64,000 bases of DNA, taken from contig BJUU01000001.1 of assembly GCA_007988785.1 (NCBI GenBank), forward strand, positions 1 to 64,000, read 5' to 3'. Source of the DNA: Agrococcus baldri (GTDB taxonomy: Bacteria > Actinomycetota > Actinomycetes > Actinomycetales > Microbacteriaceae). Every line of letters begins with the position of its first letter. Position 1 is the stretch's first letter. A model generated the notes under the pieces. The model saw nothing but the letters and a program-made list of their open reading frames with translations. It had not been told where the DNA came from and searched no databases. Position numbers and translations under genes: made by a program. Below are positions 29,811 to 39,539 of the stretch, in pieces.

Positions 29811-32084
29811 GGGCGCGTCGCCGACCTCGGCCGACCCTCCGCGCTCGGTCCACACCCGCACGCCCCGCTCGTCGACCGCGAGCGCGATCGTGCCGAGCTC
29901 GTCGGTGCGCAGCGGCACGCCGCCGGACTCCCGCACGATCCGCAGCGCCGCATCCGTCGGGTGCCCGTAGTCGTTCTCGCCCACGCCGACGAGGCCGGCC
30001 GAGGCGCCCACGCGGCGGTAGAGCGCGGGCAGCTGGTCGGCGGAGCCGTGGTGCGAGACGACCACGACCGCTGCCGGCGGCACGCCTGCGCGCAGCAGCC
30101 GCGACTGCGGCTGGGCCGAGAGGTCGCCGAGCACGACGAGCTCGATCGCGCCGTCGGGCATCAGCGCGCCGCTCGCGGGCGAGCGCGCGCGTGCGCCGGC
30201 GCCCGCATCCGCGCCCGGCAGGTCGATCGACAGCGCGACGCTCGCGTCGTTGCCGGGCTCGAGCTCGCCGACCGGCCAGAGCGCCTCGACGCGGATCTCC
30301 CCCACCTGCCACGCGTCGCCCCGCTGGGCCTGCTGGGTCGCCGCGCCGCCCGCGGCGAGCTCCTCGACGACCGGCACGGCGCGCTCGTCGAGCGGCCCGT
30401 GCACGAGCAGGCCGGTGCGCCCGACGAGCGCGGGCGAGCCGCCGGAGTGGTCGACGTCGAAGTGCGTCAGCACGAGCAGGTCGACGCGCTGCACGCCCAG
30501 CATGCTCAGGCACTGCCGCACGAGCGCCGGGTCCTCCCCCGCGTCGACGAGCACGGTCGCGCCCGCGTGCCGCACGAGCGTGGCGCTGCCCTGCCCCACG
30601 TCGCACTGCGCGATGCGCCAGTCGGCGAGCGATCCGAGCCGGATGCTCGGCCACGCCGCACCCAGCCCGACCACGAGCCCGAGCGCGAGCGCGGCCGCGA
30701 TCCCGCGCGCGAGTCTGCGCCGGGCGTGGCCGATCGTGACGAGGGCGAGCATGGCGGATGCGGCGACGACGCCCCAGGGCGCGACCGGCCAGGGCGCCTG
30801 GGCGGCAGGCAGCTGCTGCGCGACCATCGCCACCTGCGCGATCCACGCGGCGGGCAGCCACGCGACCCACGCGAGGCCGACCGCGACCGCCGGCGCCAGG
30901 GGCGCGGCGAGGCAGGCGGCGAGCCCGACCACGGTGACGATCGGGGCGGCGGGGCCCGCGAGCAGGTTGGCGAGCACGGAGACCAGGCTGATGCGGGCAT
31001 CGAGCGCCACGAGCACCGGCGTGCACCACAGCTGCGCGGCGAGCGGCACCGCGATGAGCGCCGCGATCGGCGTCGGCAGCCATCGCGTCAGCACGCGCGT
31101 GATGGGCTGCCCGTGCACGATGAGCCCGCAGGTCGCGAGCGCCGAGAGGGCGAAGCCCGCGCTCGTCGCCAGGTGCGGCTGCAGCGCGAGCACGACGAGC
31201 ACCGCGAGCGACAGCAGCGCGACGGCGCCCGCGCGGCGGCCCGTGACGATGCCGAGCAGCCCGATCGACGCCATCGCGCCCGCGCGCACGACCGACGGCT
31301 CGGGGGTGACGAGCACGACGAAGGCCAGCAGCGCCCCGGCTGCCACGAGCACCCGCACCGCGCGCCGGGCGCCGAGGGCAGCGGCCGCCTGGAACGCGGC
31401 GCCGACGACGATCACGCAGTTCGCGCCCGAGACCGCGGTCAGGTGCGACAGGCCGGTGTCGAGCATCGCGGTGCGCAGCTGCGGGCTCACGCGGCGCTCG
31501 TCGCCGATCGCGAGCCCCGGCAGCAGCTCGCCGCCGACGCCCGGCAGCTGCGCGGAGGCCCCGAGCAGCCCGTCGCGCAGCGGGCCGGCCCACGCCGCCC
31601 AGGCCTGCGGCTCGCGCACCTCGAGCTCGGTGCAGGCGAGCAGCCAGCGCGAGCCGTCGAGCCAGGCGTCGCACGCGCCCGTCGCGGAGCCGCCGATCGT
31701 CAGCGCGACATCCGGCGCCCGCAGCAGCATGGCGCTGCGCATCGTGCCCGCGCCGTCGCAGCCGGTCACCATCACCTCGGTCGGCGCCGTCTGCCCGAGC
31801 AGCAGCAGCGTGAGCCGCCCGCACTCGTCGAGCCCGCTGCCGACCACGCCGTCGGCGCCCAGCAGCAGCGGGCACGCGAGCCCGGCGCCGAGCCCGAGCG
31901 TGCGCAGCGCGTCGCCGACGACCGCCGGCAGCCTGCCGACGAGCACCCGCGCCAGCAGCAGGCATGCGCCGGCGCTCGCCGCGGCGAGCAGCGCGGCGAT
32001 CGACAGCAGCCCGGCGAACGAGCTGAGCGCCGCGAGCACGGCCCACGCGATCGCCACCGGCAGCGCGAGGCGGATGTCGCGCAT
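29808..32084 (-). CDS. comEC: Competence protein ComEC (DNA uptake channel)
   Basis: The 758-residue membrane protein is built to carry single-stranded DNA across the membrane. An N-terminal OB-like region is flanked by hydrophobic helices, then the Competence domain (LSHLTAVSGANCVIVVG near 215) spans about 10 helices. A metallo-beta-lactamase-type domain follows (CDVGQGSATLVRH, LVDAGED, LTHFDVDHSGG). The MBL HxDxDH set is intact. The ATG overlaps the comEA stop as TGATG. Whether the strain is transformable is unknown; comEC is kept in many Microbacteriaceae. Confidence 0.93.
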   Translation of the reverse strand: MRDIRLALPVAIAWAVLAALSSFAGLLSIAALLAAASAGACLLLARVLVGRLPAVVGDALRTLGLGAGLACPLLLGADGVVGSGLDECGRLTLLLLGQTAPTEVMVTGCDGAGTMRSAMLLRAPDVALTIGGSATGACDAWLDGSRWLLACTELEVREPQAWAAWAGPLRDGLLGASAQLPGVGGELLPGLAIGDERRVSPQLRTAMLDTGLSHLTAVSGANCVIVVGAAFQAAAALGARRAVRVLVAAGALLAFVVLVTPEPSVVRAGAMASIGLLGIVTGRRAGAVALLSLAVLVVLALQPHLATSAGFALSALATCGLIVHGQPITRVLTRWLPTPIAALIAVPLAAQLWCTPVLVALDARISLVSVLANLLAGPAAPIVTVVGLAACLAAPLAPAVAVGLAWVAWLPAAWIAQVAMVAQQLPAAQAPWPVAPWGVVAASAMLALVTIGHARRRLARGIAAALALGLVVGLGAAWPSIRLGSLADWRIAQCDVGQGSATLVRHAGATVLVDAGEDPALVRQCLSMLGVQRVDLLVLTHFDVDHSGGSPALVGRTGLLVHGPLDERAVPVVEELAAGGAATQQAQRGDAWQVGEIRVEALWPVGELEPGNDASVALSIDLPGADAGAGARARSPASGALMPDGAIELVVLGDLSAQPQSRLLRAGVPPAAVVVVSHHGSADQLPALYRRVGASAGLVGVGENDYGHPTDAALRIVRESGGVPLRTDELGTIALAVDERGVRVWTERGGSAEVGDAP

Positions 32085-32662
32085 CAGAGGCTCACGAGCG
32101 GCGTCAGCCGCTCGAGGGTCGCCGGGCCGATGCCGGCGACGTCGTCGAGCTGCGCGATGTCGGTGAACGGGCCGTGCTCGTCGCGGTGGCCGATGATCGC
32201 GGTCGCGAGCGACGGGCCGACTCCCGGGAGGGTCTCGAGCGCAGCCTGATCGGCGCGGTTGAGCGAGACGAGCCCGCCGGTTGCGCCGCCCCCGCCGCTC
32301 GGGGCTGCCTCCGCCGCCGCCTGCTGCTCCTCCTCGGTCGGCACGATGAGCTGCTCGCCGTCGGCCAGCGGGCGCGCGAGGTTCAGCGATCCGGGCGCGG
32401 CCGCATCCGTCGTGCCGCCGGCGCGCGCGAGCGCGTCGAGCACCCGCGAGCCCTGCGACAGCCGGTAGACGCCCGGCTCGGCCACGGCGCCCTGCACGTC
32501 GACGACGAGCTCGGCCGCCGCCGTCGCGACCGGCGTGGGCAGCACGGCGGCGGGCTGGGCGTCGGCCACCATCCGCTGCGCGACCCCACCCGCGACGGCG
32601 CCCAGCACGAGCAGCACCGCGGCCCCCGCGCCCAGCCGCCAGCGCGCATCCCTTCCGGCCAT
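32084..32662 (-). CDS. comEA: ComEA-family DNA-binding protein
   Basis: The 192-residue protein has one N-terminal membrane anchor (about 10-30) and an SLBB-type domain (VDVQGAVAEPGVYRLSQGSRV). A Gly/Glu linker follows, then a helix-hairpin-helix pair (SLNRADQAALETLPGVGPSLA and DVAGIGPATLERL) that binds DNA. It presents double-stranded DNA to ComEC. A TACCGT -10 box lies 7 bases before the ATG. Confidence 0.93.
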   Translation of the reverse strand: MAGRDARWRLGAGAAVLLVLGAVAGGVAQRMVADAQPAAVLPTPVATAAAELVVDVQGAVAEPGVYRLSQGSRVLDALARAGGTTDAAAPGSLNLARPLADGEQLIVPTEEEQQAAAEAAPSGGGGATGGLVSLNRADQAALETLPGVGPSLATAIIGHRDEHGPFTDIAQLDDVAGIGPATLERLTPLVSL

Positions 32663-32669
32663 GGAGGGC

Positions 32670-32675
32670 ACGGTA
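32670..32675 (-). promoter_or_regulatory. -10 box for comEA (leaderless)
   Basis: TACCGT on the minus strand, 7 bases before the comEA start. Confidence 0.35.
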
Positions 32676-32739
32676 GGGCGGATGCGCCGGGGCGCGCATG
32701 GCGGGAGGGGCAGGCTGTGGAGAGGCCCGTCGAGACGCC

Positions 32740-32822
32740 CTTCGACACGCTCAGTCGCCGGCGGCGACGGAGCGGCGGGTCCTGAGCCGGTGCGCGCCGC
32801 AGGCGCCACCGAGACGAAGGGC
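32740..32822. repeat. Imperfect palindromic intergenic element
   Basis: CTTCGacaCGCTCAG (32740-32754) faces CCTGAGCC (32781 onward) and CGAAGGGC (32815-32822), with a nested 5-bp hairpin at 32755-32767. Motif parts recur at 16285-16307, so this looks like a dispersed REP-type element. It lies between leuS and comEA. Confidence 0.45.
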
Positions 32823-32835
32823 AGGGAGCAGACGG

Positions 32836-35376
32836 TCAGACGACGAAGTTGACGAGCCTGGGGGCTCGCACGATCGCCTTCCGGATCGTCGCGTCGCCGA
32901 TCGCACGCGCGACGCCCGGCAGCTCGCGCGCGGCCGCCTCGAGGTCGGCCTCGGTGATGTCCGCCGCCACCTCGACCTTGTCGCGCACCTTGCCGTTCAC
33001 CTGCACCACGGCCGTCACCGTCTGCTCCTTCACGAGCGATCGGTCGGCCTCGCGCCAGCCGGCGTTCGCGACCGAGGGCTCGTGGCCGAGGTTCGCCCAC
33101 ATGTCCTCCGCCGTGTAGGGCGCGAACAGCGACAGGCCCAGCGCGATCGTCTCGACCGCCTCGCGCACGGCCGGGTCGGCGGCGCCCGGGCCGGAGTCGA
33201 CGGCCTTGCGGGTGGCGTTGGTGAGCTCCATGAGCCGCGCGACGACCACGTTGAACTTCAGGCCCTCGACCAGGCCCGGCGCATCCGCCAGGAACCTGTG
33301 CGTCTCGCGTCGCAGGCCGCGGTCGCCGGGCTTCGGGTCGCTGCCGGGCTTGGCCAGCTGCTCCTTCGACAGCCGCCAGGCGCGCGCCAGGAACTTCTGC
33401 GCGCCCGTCGGCGAGACGTCCTTCCAGTCGATGTCGTCCTCGGGCGGGCCGGCGAACGACATCGTCAGGCGCACGGCGTCGACGCCGTACTGCTCGAGCT
33501 CCTCGGAGAGCGTGACGAGGTTGCCCTTCGACTTCGACATCTTGGCGCCGTCGAGGATGACCATGCCCTGGTTGAGCAGCGACTCGAAGGGCTCGGTGAA
33601 CGGCACGTGGCCGAGGTCGAACAGCACCTTCGTGATGAAGCGCGCGTACAGCAGGTGCAGGATGGCGTGCTCGACGCCGCCGACGTAGCGGTCGACGGGC
33701 GCCCAGCGCTCCACCTGCTCGCGCGGGAAGGGCTGCGTGTCGTCGTTGGGCGAGAGGAAGCGCAGGTAGTACCAGGAGGAGTCGACGAAGGTGTCCATCG
33801 TGTCGGCGTCGCGCTTCGCGGGGCTGCCGTCGATGGGCGATGCCACGTTGACCCAGCTCTCGGCCGCGCCCAGCGGGCTCGTGCCCTTGGGGGTGAGGTC
33901 GAGCCCGGCAGGGTCGGGCAGCGTGACCGGCAGCTGCTCCTGCGGCACCGGCACCTCCTGCCCGTCGGCGGTGTGGATGATCGGGATGGGCGTGCCCCAG
34001 TAGCGCTGCCGGCTGACGAGCCAGTCGCGCAGCCGGTACGACTTGGCGGCGCGGCCGACGCCCTTCGCCTCGAGCAGCTGGATCATGCGGCCGATCGCGT
34101 GCTGCTTCGACAGGCCGTCGAGCTCGCCGGAGTTCATCATGCGGCCGTCGCCCGTGAGCGCCTCGCCGGTGCTCTTCGGGTCGAGGTCGGGCAGCGCGTC
34201 GGGCAGCACGGCGTTGCCGTCCTCATCGAGCGGGATGGCGGGCATGACGCCGGTGACCGCCGCGTTCGTGTCGACGACGACCGTCACCGGCAGGTCGAAC
34301 ACGCGCGCGAAGTCGAGGTCGCGCTGGTCGTGCGCCGGCACCGCCATGACGGCGCCGTGGCCGTAGTCGGCGAGCACGTAGTCGGCGGCCCACACCGGCA
34401 GCCGCTCCCCCGTCAGCGGGTGGATGGCGACGCGGCCCAGGTCGACACCGGTCTTGACGCGCTCGGTGCTCTGGCGGTCGATCTCGGTCATGCGGCCGAC
34501 CTCGTCGAGGTAGGCCTGGAACCGCATCCGCACCTCGGCGTCCGCACCGGCGACCAGCTCTGCCGCGAGGTCGGAGTCGGGTGCGACCACCATGAACGTC
34601 GCGCCGTAGAGCGTGTCGGGCCGCGTGGTGAACACCGGCACGGTGCCGGGGTGGCCCTCGATCTCGAACTCGACCTCCGCACCCTCGGAGCGGCCGATCC
34701 AGTTGCGCTGCATGCGCAGCACCTTCTCGGGCCAGCGGCCCTCGAGCTGGTTCAGGTCGTCGAGCAGCCGGTCGGCGTAGTCGGTGATCTTGAAGTACCA
34801 CTGTGTCAGCTTCTTCTTCACCACCGGGGTGTCGCAGCGCTCGCAGCGGCCGTCGACGACCTGCTCGTTCGCGAGCACCGTCTGGTCGTTCGGGCACCAG
34901 TTGACGTTCGAGGGCTTGCGATAGGCCAGGCCGGCCTTGTACAGCTCGAGGAACAGCCACTGGTTCCACTTGTAGTAGGCCGGGTCGGAGGTGTGGAGGA
35001 TGCGATCCCAGTCGAAGGCCGTCGCGTACTGCCGCATCGACCGCTTGTGCTGGGCGATGTTCGCCGCCGTCCACTCCGCGGGGTCGGCGCCGCGCCGGAT
35101 GGCCGCGTTCTCGGCGGGCAGGCCGAAGGAGTCCCAGCCGATCGGGTGCAGCACGTTGAAGCCCTGCTGCCGCCAGTAGCGCGCGAGCACGTCGCCGTAG
35201 GCGTACGACTCCGCGTGCCCCATGTGCAGGTCGCCCGAGGGGTACGGGAACATGTCGAGCACGTACTTGCGCGGGCGCGTGTCGGTCTCGTCATCCGTCG
35301 CGAAGGGGCGGATGCTGTCCCACACGGGCAGCCAACGCTGCTGGATGCGGGCGAAGTCGTAGGTCTCGTCGGTCAC
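32836..35376 (-). CDS. leuS: Leucyl-tRNA synthetase
   Basis: Class I synthetase of 846 residues charging tRNA-Leu. HIGH appears as HMGH (51-54) after PYPSGDL, KMSKS at 612-616, and the CP1 editing domain includes [17 protein letters not shown] and the conserved Asp region DQRDLDFA. A zinc-like Cys set (WCPND, CERCDTP) lies near 160-185. The GTG start at 35376 gives the family start. It may be monocistronic, with the REP-like element downstream. Confidence 0.96.
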   Translation of the reverse strand: MTDETYDFARIQQRWLPVWDSIRPFATDDETDTRPRKYVLDMFPYPSGDLHMGHAESYAYGDVLARYWRQQGFNVLHPIGWDSFGLPAENAAIRRGADPAEWTAANIAQHKRSMRQYATAFDWDRILHTSDPAYYKWNQWLFLELYKAGLAYRKPSNVNWCPNDQTVLANEQVVDGRCERCDTPVVKKKLTQWYFKITDYADRLLDDLNQLEGRWPEKVLRMQRNWIGRSEGAEVEFEIEGHPGTVPVFTTRPDTLYGATFMVVAPDSDLAAELVAGADAEVRMRFQAYLDEVGRMTEIDRQSTERVKTGVDLGRVAIHPLTGERLPVWAADYVLADYGHGAVMAVPAHDQRDLDFARVFDLPVTVVVDTNAAVTGVMPAIPLDEDGNAVLPDALPDLDPKSTGEALTGDGRMMNSGELDGLSKQHAIGRMIQLLEAKGVGRAAKSYRLRDWLVSRQRYWGTPIPIIHTADGQEVPVPQEQLPVTLPDPAGLDLTPKGTSPLGAAESWVNVASPIDGSPAKRDADTMDTFVDSSWYYLRFLSPNDDTQPFPREQVERWAPVDRYVGGVEHAILHLLYARFITKVLFDLGHVPFTEPFESLLNQGMVILDGAKMSKSKGNLVTLSEELEQYGVDAVRLTMSFAGPPEDDIDWKDVSPTGAQKFLARAWRLSKEQLAKPGSDPKPGDRGLRRETHRFLADAPGLVEGLKFNVVVARLMELTNATRKAVDSGPGAADPAVREAVETIALGLSLFAPYTAEDMWANLGHEPSVANAGWREADRSLVKEQTVTAVVQVNGKVRDKVEVAADITEADLEAAARELPGVARAIGDATIRKAIVRAPRLVNFVV

Positions 35377-35491
35377 TGATGCTCCTGGGTTGCGTCAGCC
35401 GTCGGCGGCGGATGCGGCTCTCAAGTCTAGGCGCGACCGCGGATTTCCCGCGTCGTGCCAGAATCGTGCGGGAGCGTCGAGGAGGTGAGCT

Positions 35492-35962
35492 GTGCCGGAG
35501 TTCGAGAACCCGCCGGCGACCGTCGACGTGCCCGCGTCCCGCGTGACGCGCATCGTCTCGGTCGACGCGCCGGTGTCGACGGTGTGGCGCTGCCTCGTCG
35601 AGCCCGACCTGCTCGCGCAGTGGCTGGGCGACATCGCGGCGTTCCCCGACGGCGTCGTCACGGGTGCGCTGGGGCGCTTCGCGTGGACGGGCGAGGTGGT
35701 GCTCGCCGCGCGGATCCGTGACGTGCGGCCGCAGACGCGCTTCTCCTTCGAGTGGGCGGAGGGCATCCTCTCGGGCCGCGCATCCGTCGTCGAGGTGACG
35801 CTGCAGGAGATCGACGGATGCGCGCAGGTGCACCTGGTGGAGTCGGGCTTCCCCCTCGAGGGCGACCACGCGACCAGGCGCGAGGCGCTGCGCTCGCTCG
35901 CCGCCGGCTGGACGGTCGAGCTCGACGAGCTCGTCGAGCTCGCGGAGTCGCTCGAGTCCTGA
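35492..35962 (+). CDS. SRPBCC/AHSA1-like domain protein
   Basis: The 156-residue protein has the START/Bet v1-like pattern RIVSVDAPVSTVWRCLVEPDLLAQWLGDI, then the alternating strands VTGALGRFAWTGEVVLAARI and TRFSFEWAEG, and a long C-terminal helix. Such proteins bind hydrophobic ligands or act on Hsp90-like partners. No ligand is evident. The GTG start at 35492 has GGAGGTGAG upstream. Confidence 0.8.
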   Translation: MPEFENPPATVDVPASRVTRIVSVDAPVSTVWRCLVEPDLLAQWLGDIAAFPDGVVTGALGRFAWTGEVVLAARIRDVRPQTRFSFEWAEGILSGRASVVEVTLQEIDGCAQVHLVESGFPLEGDHATRREALRSLAAGWTVELDELVELAESLES

Positions 35963-36033
35963 GCTCGTGCTCGCCGAGCCTCCCTGCATCGAGCGCTTCC
36001 GCGCGCAGCCGCGCCGCCTGGGGACGCCCGGCG

Positions 36034-37347
36034 TCAGCGCGGCACGAGCGAGGCGAGCATCGCGGCGGCCTTCACGTGCAGCTCCTCGACCTCGAACGCC
36101 GCCTCCGAGAGCGCGGTGACGCCGCCGCCGACGCCGATGTGCGTGCCGTGCTCGTCGGCGACGACGCTGCGGATCACCATCGCCAGCTGGCACGTCTCCC
36201 CCGCCACCAGGCCGAAGCATCCGGCATAGACGCCGCGCGGGCCGCCCTCGAGCGCCTGCAGCAGCTCGACCGTGCGCCGCTTGGGCGCCCCGGTCATGGA
36301 GCCCGCCGGGAAGAGCGCGCGCACGGCGTCGAGCGGCCCGAGGCCCGGCAGCAGCCTGCCGCGCACGGTCGAGACCAGCTGGTGCACGGTCGGGTAGGTC
36401 TCGACCGCCAGCAGGCTCGTGACCTCGACGGTGCCGGGCGCGCAGACGCGCTGCAGGTCGTTGCGGCACAGGTCGACGATCATGACGTTCTCGGCGCGCT
36501 CCTTCTCGCTCTCGTGGAGCTCGCGCGCGAGCGCCGCGTCGTCGACCCCGCGCCCGTCCGCGGCGCGCCGCCGCGTGCCCTTGATGGGGCGCGTGGTGGC
36601 GACACCGCACTCGACCCGCAGGAACGTCTCGGGGCTCGCGCTCGAGACGGTCACGCCCGCGATGCGCAGCAGGCCGCCGTGGTGCACGGGGCTCGCGGAG
36701 CGCAGCCGCGCGTGCGTCGCGATCGGGTCGATCGGCGGCGCCTCGATCGCGGTGGTGAGGCACAGCACGTACGAGTCGCCCTCCCGGATGTGCTCGCGGC
36801 AGCGCTCGACCTTCGCGGCGTAGCCGGCGTCGTCGTCGCGCCAGCGCAGCCGCGCCGGGTCGACGCGCGTGAGCGGCGGCGGCCGCAGCGGCGCCGGCTC
36901 GAGCGCCCACGGCTCGCCGTCGCGCGACTGCAGCTGCGCCGCGTCCCCGTCGACGACGACCCAGCGGTCGAGCAGCAGCCACGCGGCCTCGGGGAACCGG
37001 CCCGCGCCCCGCTCGTGCGCGCCCGGGTCGAGCCCGAGCATCCGCACCCCCGCCTCGTAGCCGAGCCAGCCGAGCCACGCGCCCGGGCGGGCGGCGCGAG
37101 CCGTCTCGAGGGCGGTGAGCGCGTCGCCCGCGATCGGCTCGCCGTCGAGGCTCGCGCGGCCCTCGCGCACCAGCAGCACGTGCGCGCCGACGCCGATCAC
37201 GTGCGTGCCGCTCGACGACGAGTCGAGCCAGACGACGTCGCCGCCCGCCGCCTCGAGCGCGGCGAAGGCGGCCTCGGGCGCGATCGCGACATCTCGCGCC
37301 CAGCGCGCCCCGAGGTGCGGCAGGAGCGGCGCAGAGGTCGCGGGCAT
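36034..37347 (-). CDS. pabB: Aminodeoxychorismate synthase component I-like protein
   Basis: Chorismate-utilising enzyme of folate synthesis (chorismate to 4-amino-4-deoxychorismate, with a glutamine amidotransferase not in this window). Of 437 residues, the C-terminal half holds the core: TRPIKGTRRR, ESEKERAENVMIVDLCRND, FPAGSMTGAPKRRT and the GVGGGVTALSEA end. TrpE/MenF alternatives are less likely given the divergent class IV aminotransferase homologue at 37360. The ATG at 37347 has a TAGGAT -10 box 7 bases upstream inside a symmetric shared promoter. Confidence 0.9.
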   Translation of the reverse strand: MPATSAPLLPHLGARWARDVAIAPEAAFAALEAAGGDVVWLDSSSSGTHVIGVGAHVLLVREGRASLDGEPIAGDALTALETARAARPGAWLGWLGYEAGVRMLGLDPGAHERGAGRFPEAAWLLLDRWVVVDGDAAQLQSRDGEPWALEPAPLRPPPLTRVDPARLRWRDDDAGYAAKVERCREHIREGDSYVLCLTTAIEAPPIDPIATHARLRSASPVHHGGLLRIAGVTVSSASPETFLRVECGVATTRPIKGTRRRAADGRGVDDAALARELHESEKERAENVMIVDLCRNDLQRVCAPGTVEVTSLLAVETYPTVHQLVSTVRGRLLPGLGPLDAVRALFPAGSMTGAPKRRTVELLQALEGGPRGVYAGCFGLVAGETCQLAMVIRSVVADEHGTHIGVGGGVTALSEAAFEVEELHVKAAAMLASLVPR

Positions 37348-37362
37348 AGGCTCGATCCTATG
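37345..37362. promoter_or_regulatory. Symmetric divergent leaderless promoter (pabB/aminotransferase)
   Basis: The 18-bp sequence CATAGGCTCGATCCTATG reads almost the same on both strands. Plus strand: TAGGCT (37347-37352), 7 bases, ATG at 37360. Minus strand: TAGGAT (37360-37355), 7 bases, ATG at 37347. Each gene's start codon lies inside the other's -10 box, so the two cannot fire at the same moment. Confidence 0.6.
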
Positions 37363-38160
37363 AGCGGGACGGCGGTCGTGCGCGCGTGGGCGCACTCGGG
37401 GTTCGCGCCCACCGGCGAGCCCGTGACCCGCACGCTCGCGGCCGACTCCTGGCTCGTCGACGACGGCCGGGTGCTGGCCCTCGAGCGGCACCGGCTGCGG
37501 TTCGCGGATGCGGCGGCCGAGGCGGGCGGCGACCGTCTCGACGCGCTCACGGCGGCCCGGCGCGCCATGGATGAGGTGCCTGCCGAGGGCCGCTGGTCGC
37601 CGCGCCTCGACCTCACGCCGGAGGGCATCCGGCTGCGTGTGCGGCCGGCGCCGGAGCGCGCGCCCGTCGACGCGGCCAGCGGCGCCGCGACCGTCGACGC
37701 GGTGACCGCGGCCCGCGACCCGCGCCGCGCGCCGCGGCGGAAGGGCCCGGATCTCGAGGCGCTCGCCGCGCTGCAGGCCGAGGAGTCGGCGCGCGTCGGC
37801 ACCGAGGTCGAGCCGATCATCCTGGCCGACGGCCTGGTGGCCGAGAGCACGCGCTCCGCCGTGCTGTGGTGGCGCGACGGCGTGCTGTGCAGCCCTGCGG
37901 CATCCACCCCGCGCCTCGCGTCGGTCACCGCAGCCGTGATCGCCGAGGTCGCCGGCATCGACGGCATCATGACGCGTCAGGAGCGTGCAGCCCCGGCGGA
38001 TCTCGAGGGCTGCGAGGTGTGGCTCGTGAACGCGCTGCGCGGCATCCGCGCCGTCGCGCGCTGGGTCGACGGCCCGAGCACCGCGCCCGCGAGCCGGGCT
38101 GCGGCGTGGCAGTCCCGCCTCGACGGCCTGCGCACCGTGCCCGCGGCGAGCCGGCGGTGA
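37360..38160 (+). CDS. Class IV aminotransferase homologue, PabC-like
   Basis: The 266-residue protein is a PLP-dependent class IV family member. K128 in RRKGPDLEAL aligns with the Schiff-base lysine region (KTTxYL in well-known members). ADGLVAESTRSAVLWWRDGVLCSP matches the EGSxSNxF cofactor-binding stretch, and a standard C-terminal IMTRQERA... follows. Aminodeoxychorismate lyase (pyruvate release, giving 4-aminobenzoate) is the likely role because pabB is divergent next door, although D-amino-acid aminotransferase relatives look similar. The stop overlaps the DedA start as GTGA. Confidence 0.8.
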   Translation: MSGTAVVRAWAHSGFAPTGEPVTRTLAADSWLVDDGRVLALERHRLRFADAAAEAGGDRLDALTAARRAMDEVPAEGRWSPRLDLTPEGIRLRVRPAPERAPVDAASGAATVDAVTAARDPRRAPRRKGPDLEALAALQAEESARVGTEVEPIILADGLVAESTRSAVLWWRDGVLCSPAASTPRLASVTAAVIAEVAGIDGIMTRQERAAPADLEGCEVWLVNALRGIRAVARWVDGPSTAPASRAAAWQSRLDGLRTVPAASRR

Positions 38161-38831
38161 TCGACGAGGTCATCGGCGACTTCCTCGAGGCCGTCGGCGC
38201 GATCGACCCGCTGCTGCGCACGCTGCTGGCGGGGATCGCGATGCTGCTCGAGACGAGCGTGCTGCTGGGCCTGGTCGTGCCGGGCGACACGATCGTCATC
38301 GTCGCGGCGCTCGCCGTCGAGCAGTGGCCGTGGTGGCTCGCGCTCATTGCCGCGATCGTGCTCGGCGCGCTCGCGGGCGAGTCGATCGGCTTCGCGATCG
38401 GCCACTGGCTCGGGCCCAGGATCGACCGCTGGCTCGCGCGCCGCTGGCCGCGCGCCTCCGCCCGGTGGCGGCGCACGGAGCGCTACCTCGCCCGGCGCGG
38501 CGGCCCGGCCATCTTCCTCTCGCGCTTCCTGCCGGTCGCGCACTCGCTCGTGCCGCTCATCGTGGGCGCCTCGGCGATGCCCTACCGGCGGTTCCTCGCC
38601 TGGACGATCCCCGCGTGCCTCGTCTGGGCTGGCGCCTACGCGAGCGCCGGCTGGCTGGCCGGCGGCACCTACCGCGAGCTCGCCGACCGGCTGCACGGCG
38701 CCGGCTACCTGCTGGTGGCCGTGCTGGCGGCGTTCATCCTGCTGGTGTGGCTCGCCAAGCGCATCATCGCCCGCATCGAGGCCCGCCACCTGCGCGACGA
38801 GGAGCAGGAGCAGGAGCAGGAAGGGGCCTAG
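38157..38831 (+). CDS. DedA-family membrane protein
   Basis: The 224-residue protein starts at a GTG overlapping the preceding stop. Hydrophobic helices are at about 15-45, 50-75, 130-160 and 185-210. The family signatures are GLVVPGDTIVIVAA, GALAGESIGFAIGHWLG and FLSRFLPVAHSLVPLIVGASAMPYRRF. DedA proteins include undecaprenyl-phosphate flippases and proton-coupled envelope proteins. The C-terminus is highly charged and acidic (DEEQEQEQEGA). A second DedA is at 53193. Confidence 0.88.
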   Translation: MIDEVIGDFLEAVGAIDPLLRTLLAGIAMLLETSVLLGLVVPGDTIVIVAALAVEQWPWWLALIAAIVLGALAGESIGFAIGHWLGPRIDRWLARRWPRASARWRRTERYLARRGGPAIFLSRFLPVAHSLVPLIVGASAMPYRRFLAWTIPACLVWAGAYASAGWLAGGTYRELADRLHGAGYLLVAVLAAFILLVWLAKRIIARIEARHLRDEEQEQEQEGA

Positions 38832-38852
38832 GGCGGCCTCGCCCGCTCCCGT

Positions 38853-39491
38853 TCAGCCCTGCGCGGCCGCGAGGATCGGCTCGAGCTGCTCGCGGGCGAT
38901 CTGCATGCCGAGCGCGAGGTAGCGCGGGTCGCCGTCCGGGTCGTGCAGGAAGGCGTAGGTGACGAGCGCGTCGAGGCCGCCGATGGCGAGGTCGATGCGC
39001 TCGCGCTGCTCCTCGTCGACCTCCAGATCCCAGCGCTCGCGCAGGTAGCCGACGATGTCGTCGCCGAACAGCGGCGCGACCGGCTCGCGATCCTGCGGGC
39101 CGAGGTCGAGGCCCTCGCCCGTGCGCAGCGCCCGGAACGACGGCACCTGCCGGAACGTCTCGACCATCGCCTCGATGACGCGACCGATGGCATCCGACAA
39201 TGTCTCGTGCTCGGCCAGCAGCACGCGCTCGATGGCGAGGTGCATGCGCTCGAGGTTGCGCTCGGCGAGCGCCACGAGCACCGCGACGCGATCCGGGAAG
39301 TAGCGGTAGACGGTGCCGATCGATGCGCCCGCCCGCTCTGCCACGAGCGCCGTGGTGAGGTGCTCGATGCCGTGCTCGACGACCACTGCCGCAGCCGCGT
39401 CGAGCAGCGCCTCGATGCGGTGCGCCGCGCGCGCCTGCACGGGCTCGTGGCGCACGGTGATCGATGGGCCTGCGGCGCTGCGATCGTTCAT
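38853..39491 (-). CDS. TetR-family transcriptional regulator
   Basis: The 212-residue protein has an N-terminal helix-turn-helix (RIEALLDAAAAVVVEHGIEHLTTALVAERAG, ASIGTVYRYFPDRVAVLVAL) and a helical ligand domain. Two starts are possible: ATG 39491 (used) and ATG 39509. An inverted repeat TGCGA-N7-TCGCA at 39492-39508 covers the start and could be its operator. It is divergent from the SRAP gene, a possible target. Confidence 0.88.
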   Translation of the reverse strand: MNDRSAAGPSITVRHEPVQARAAHRIEALLDAAAAVVVEHGIEHLTTALVAERAGASIGTVYRYFPDRVAVLVALAERNLERMHLAIERVLLAEHETLSDAIGRVIEAMVETFRQVPSFRALRTGEGLDLGPQDREPVAPLFGDDIVGYLRERWDLEVDEEQRERIDLAIGGLDALVTYAFLHDPDGDPRYLALGMQIAREQLEPILAAAQG

Positions 39492-39508
39492 TGCGACATC
39501 ATCTCGCA
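39492..39508. promoter_or_regulatory. Candidate TetR operator
   Basis: Inverted repeat TGCGA, seven bases, TCGCA in the divergent region between the TetR gene and the SRAP gene. The arms are short, so this is tentative. Confidence 0.3.
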
Positions 39509-39539
39509 TCCCGGCGCGGAAAGTGAGAGCATCTCCGGC

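Noticed and set aside
32698-35379. Plus-strand 893-residue frame over leuS
   Set aside because: Antisense shadow of leuS; no recognisable domain.
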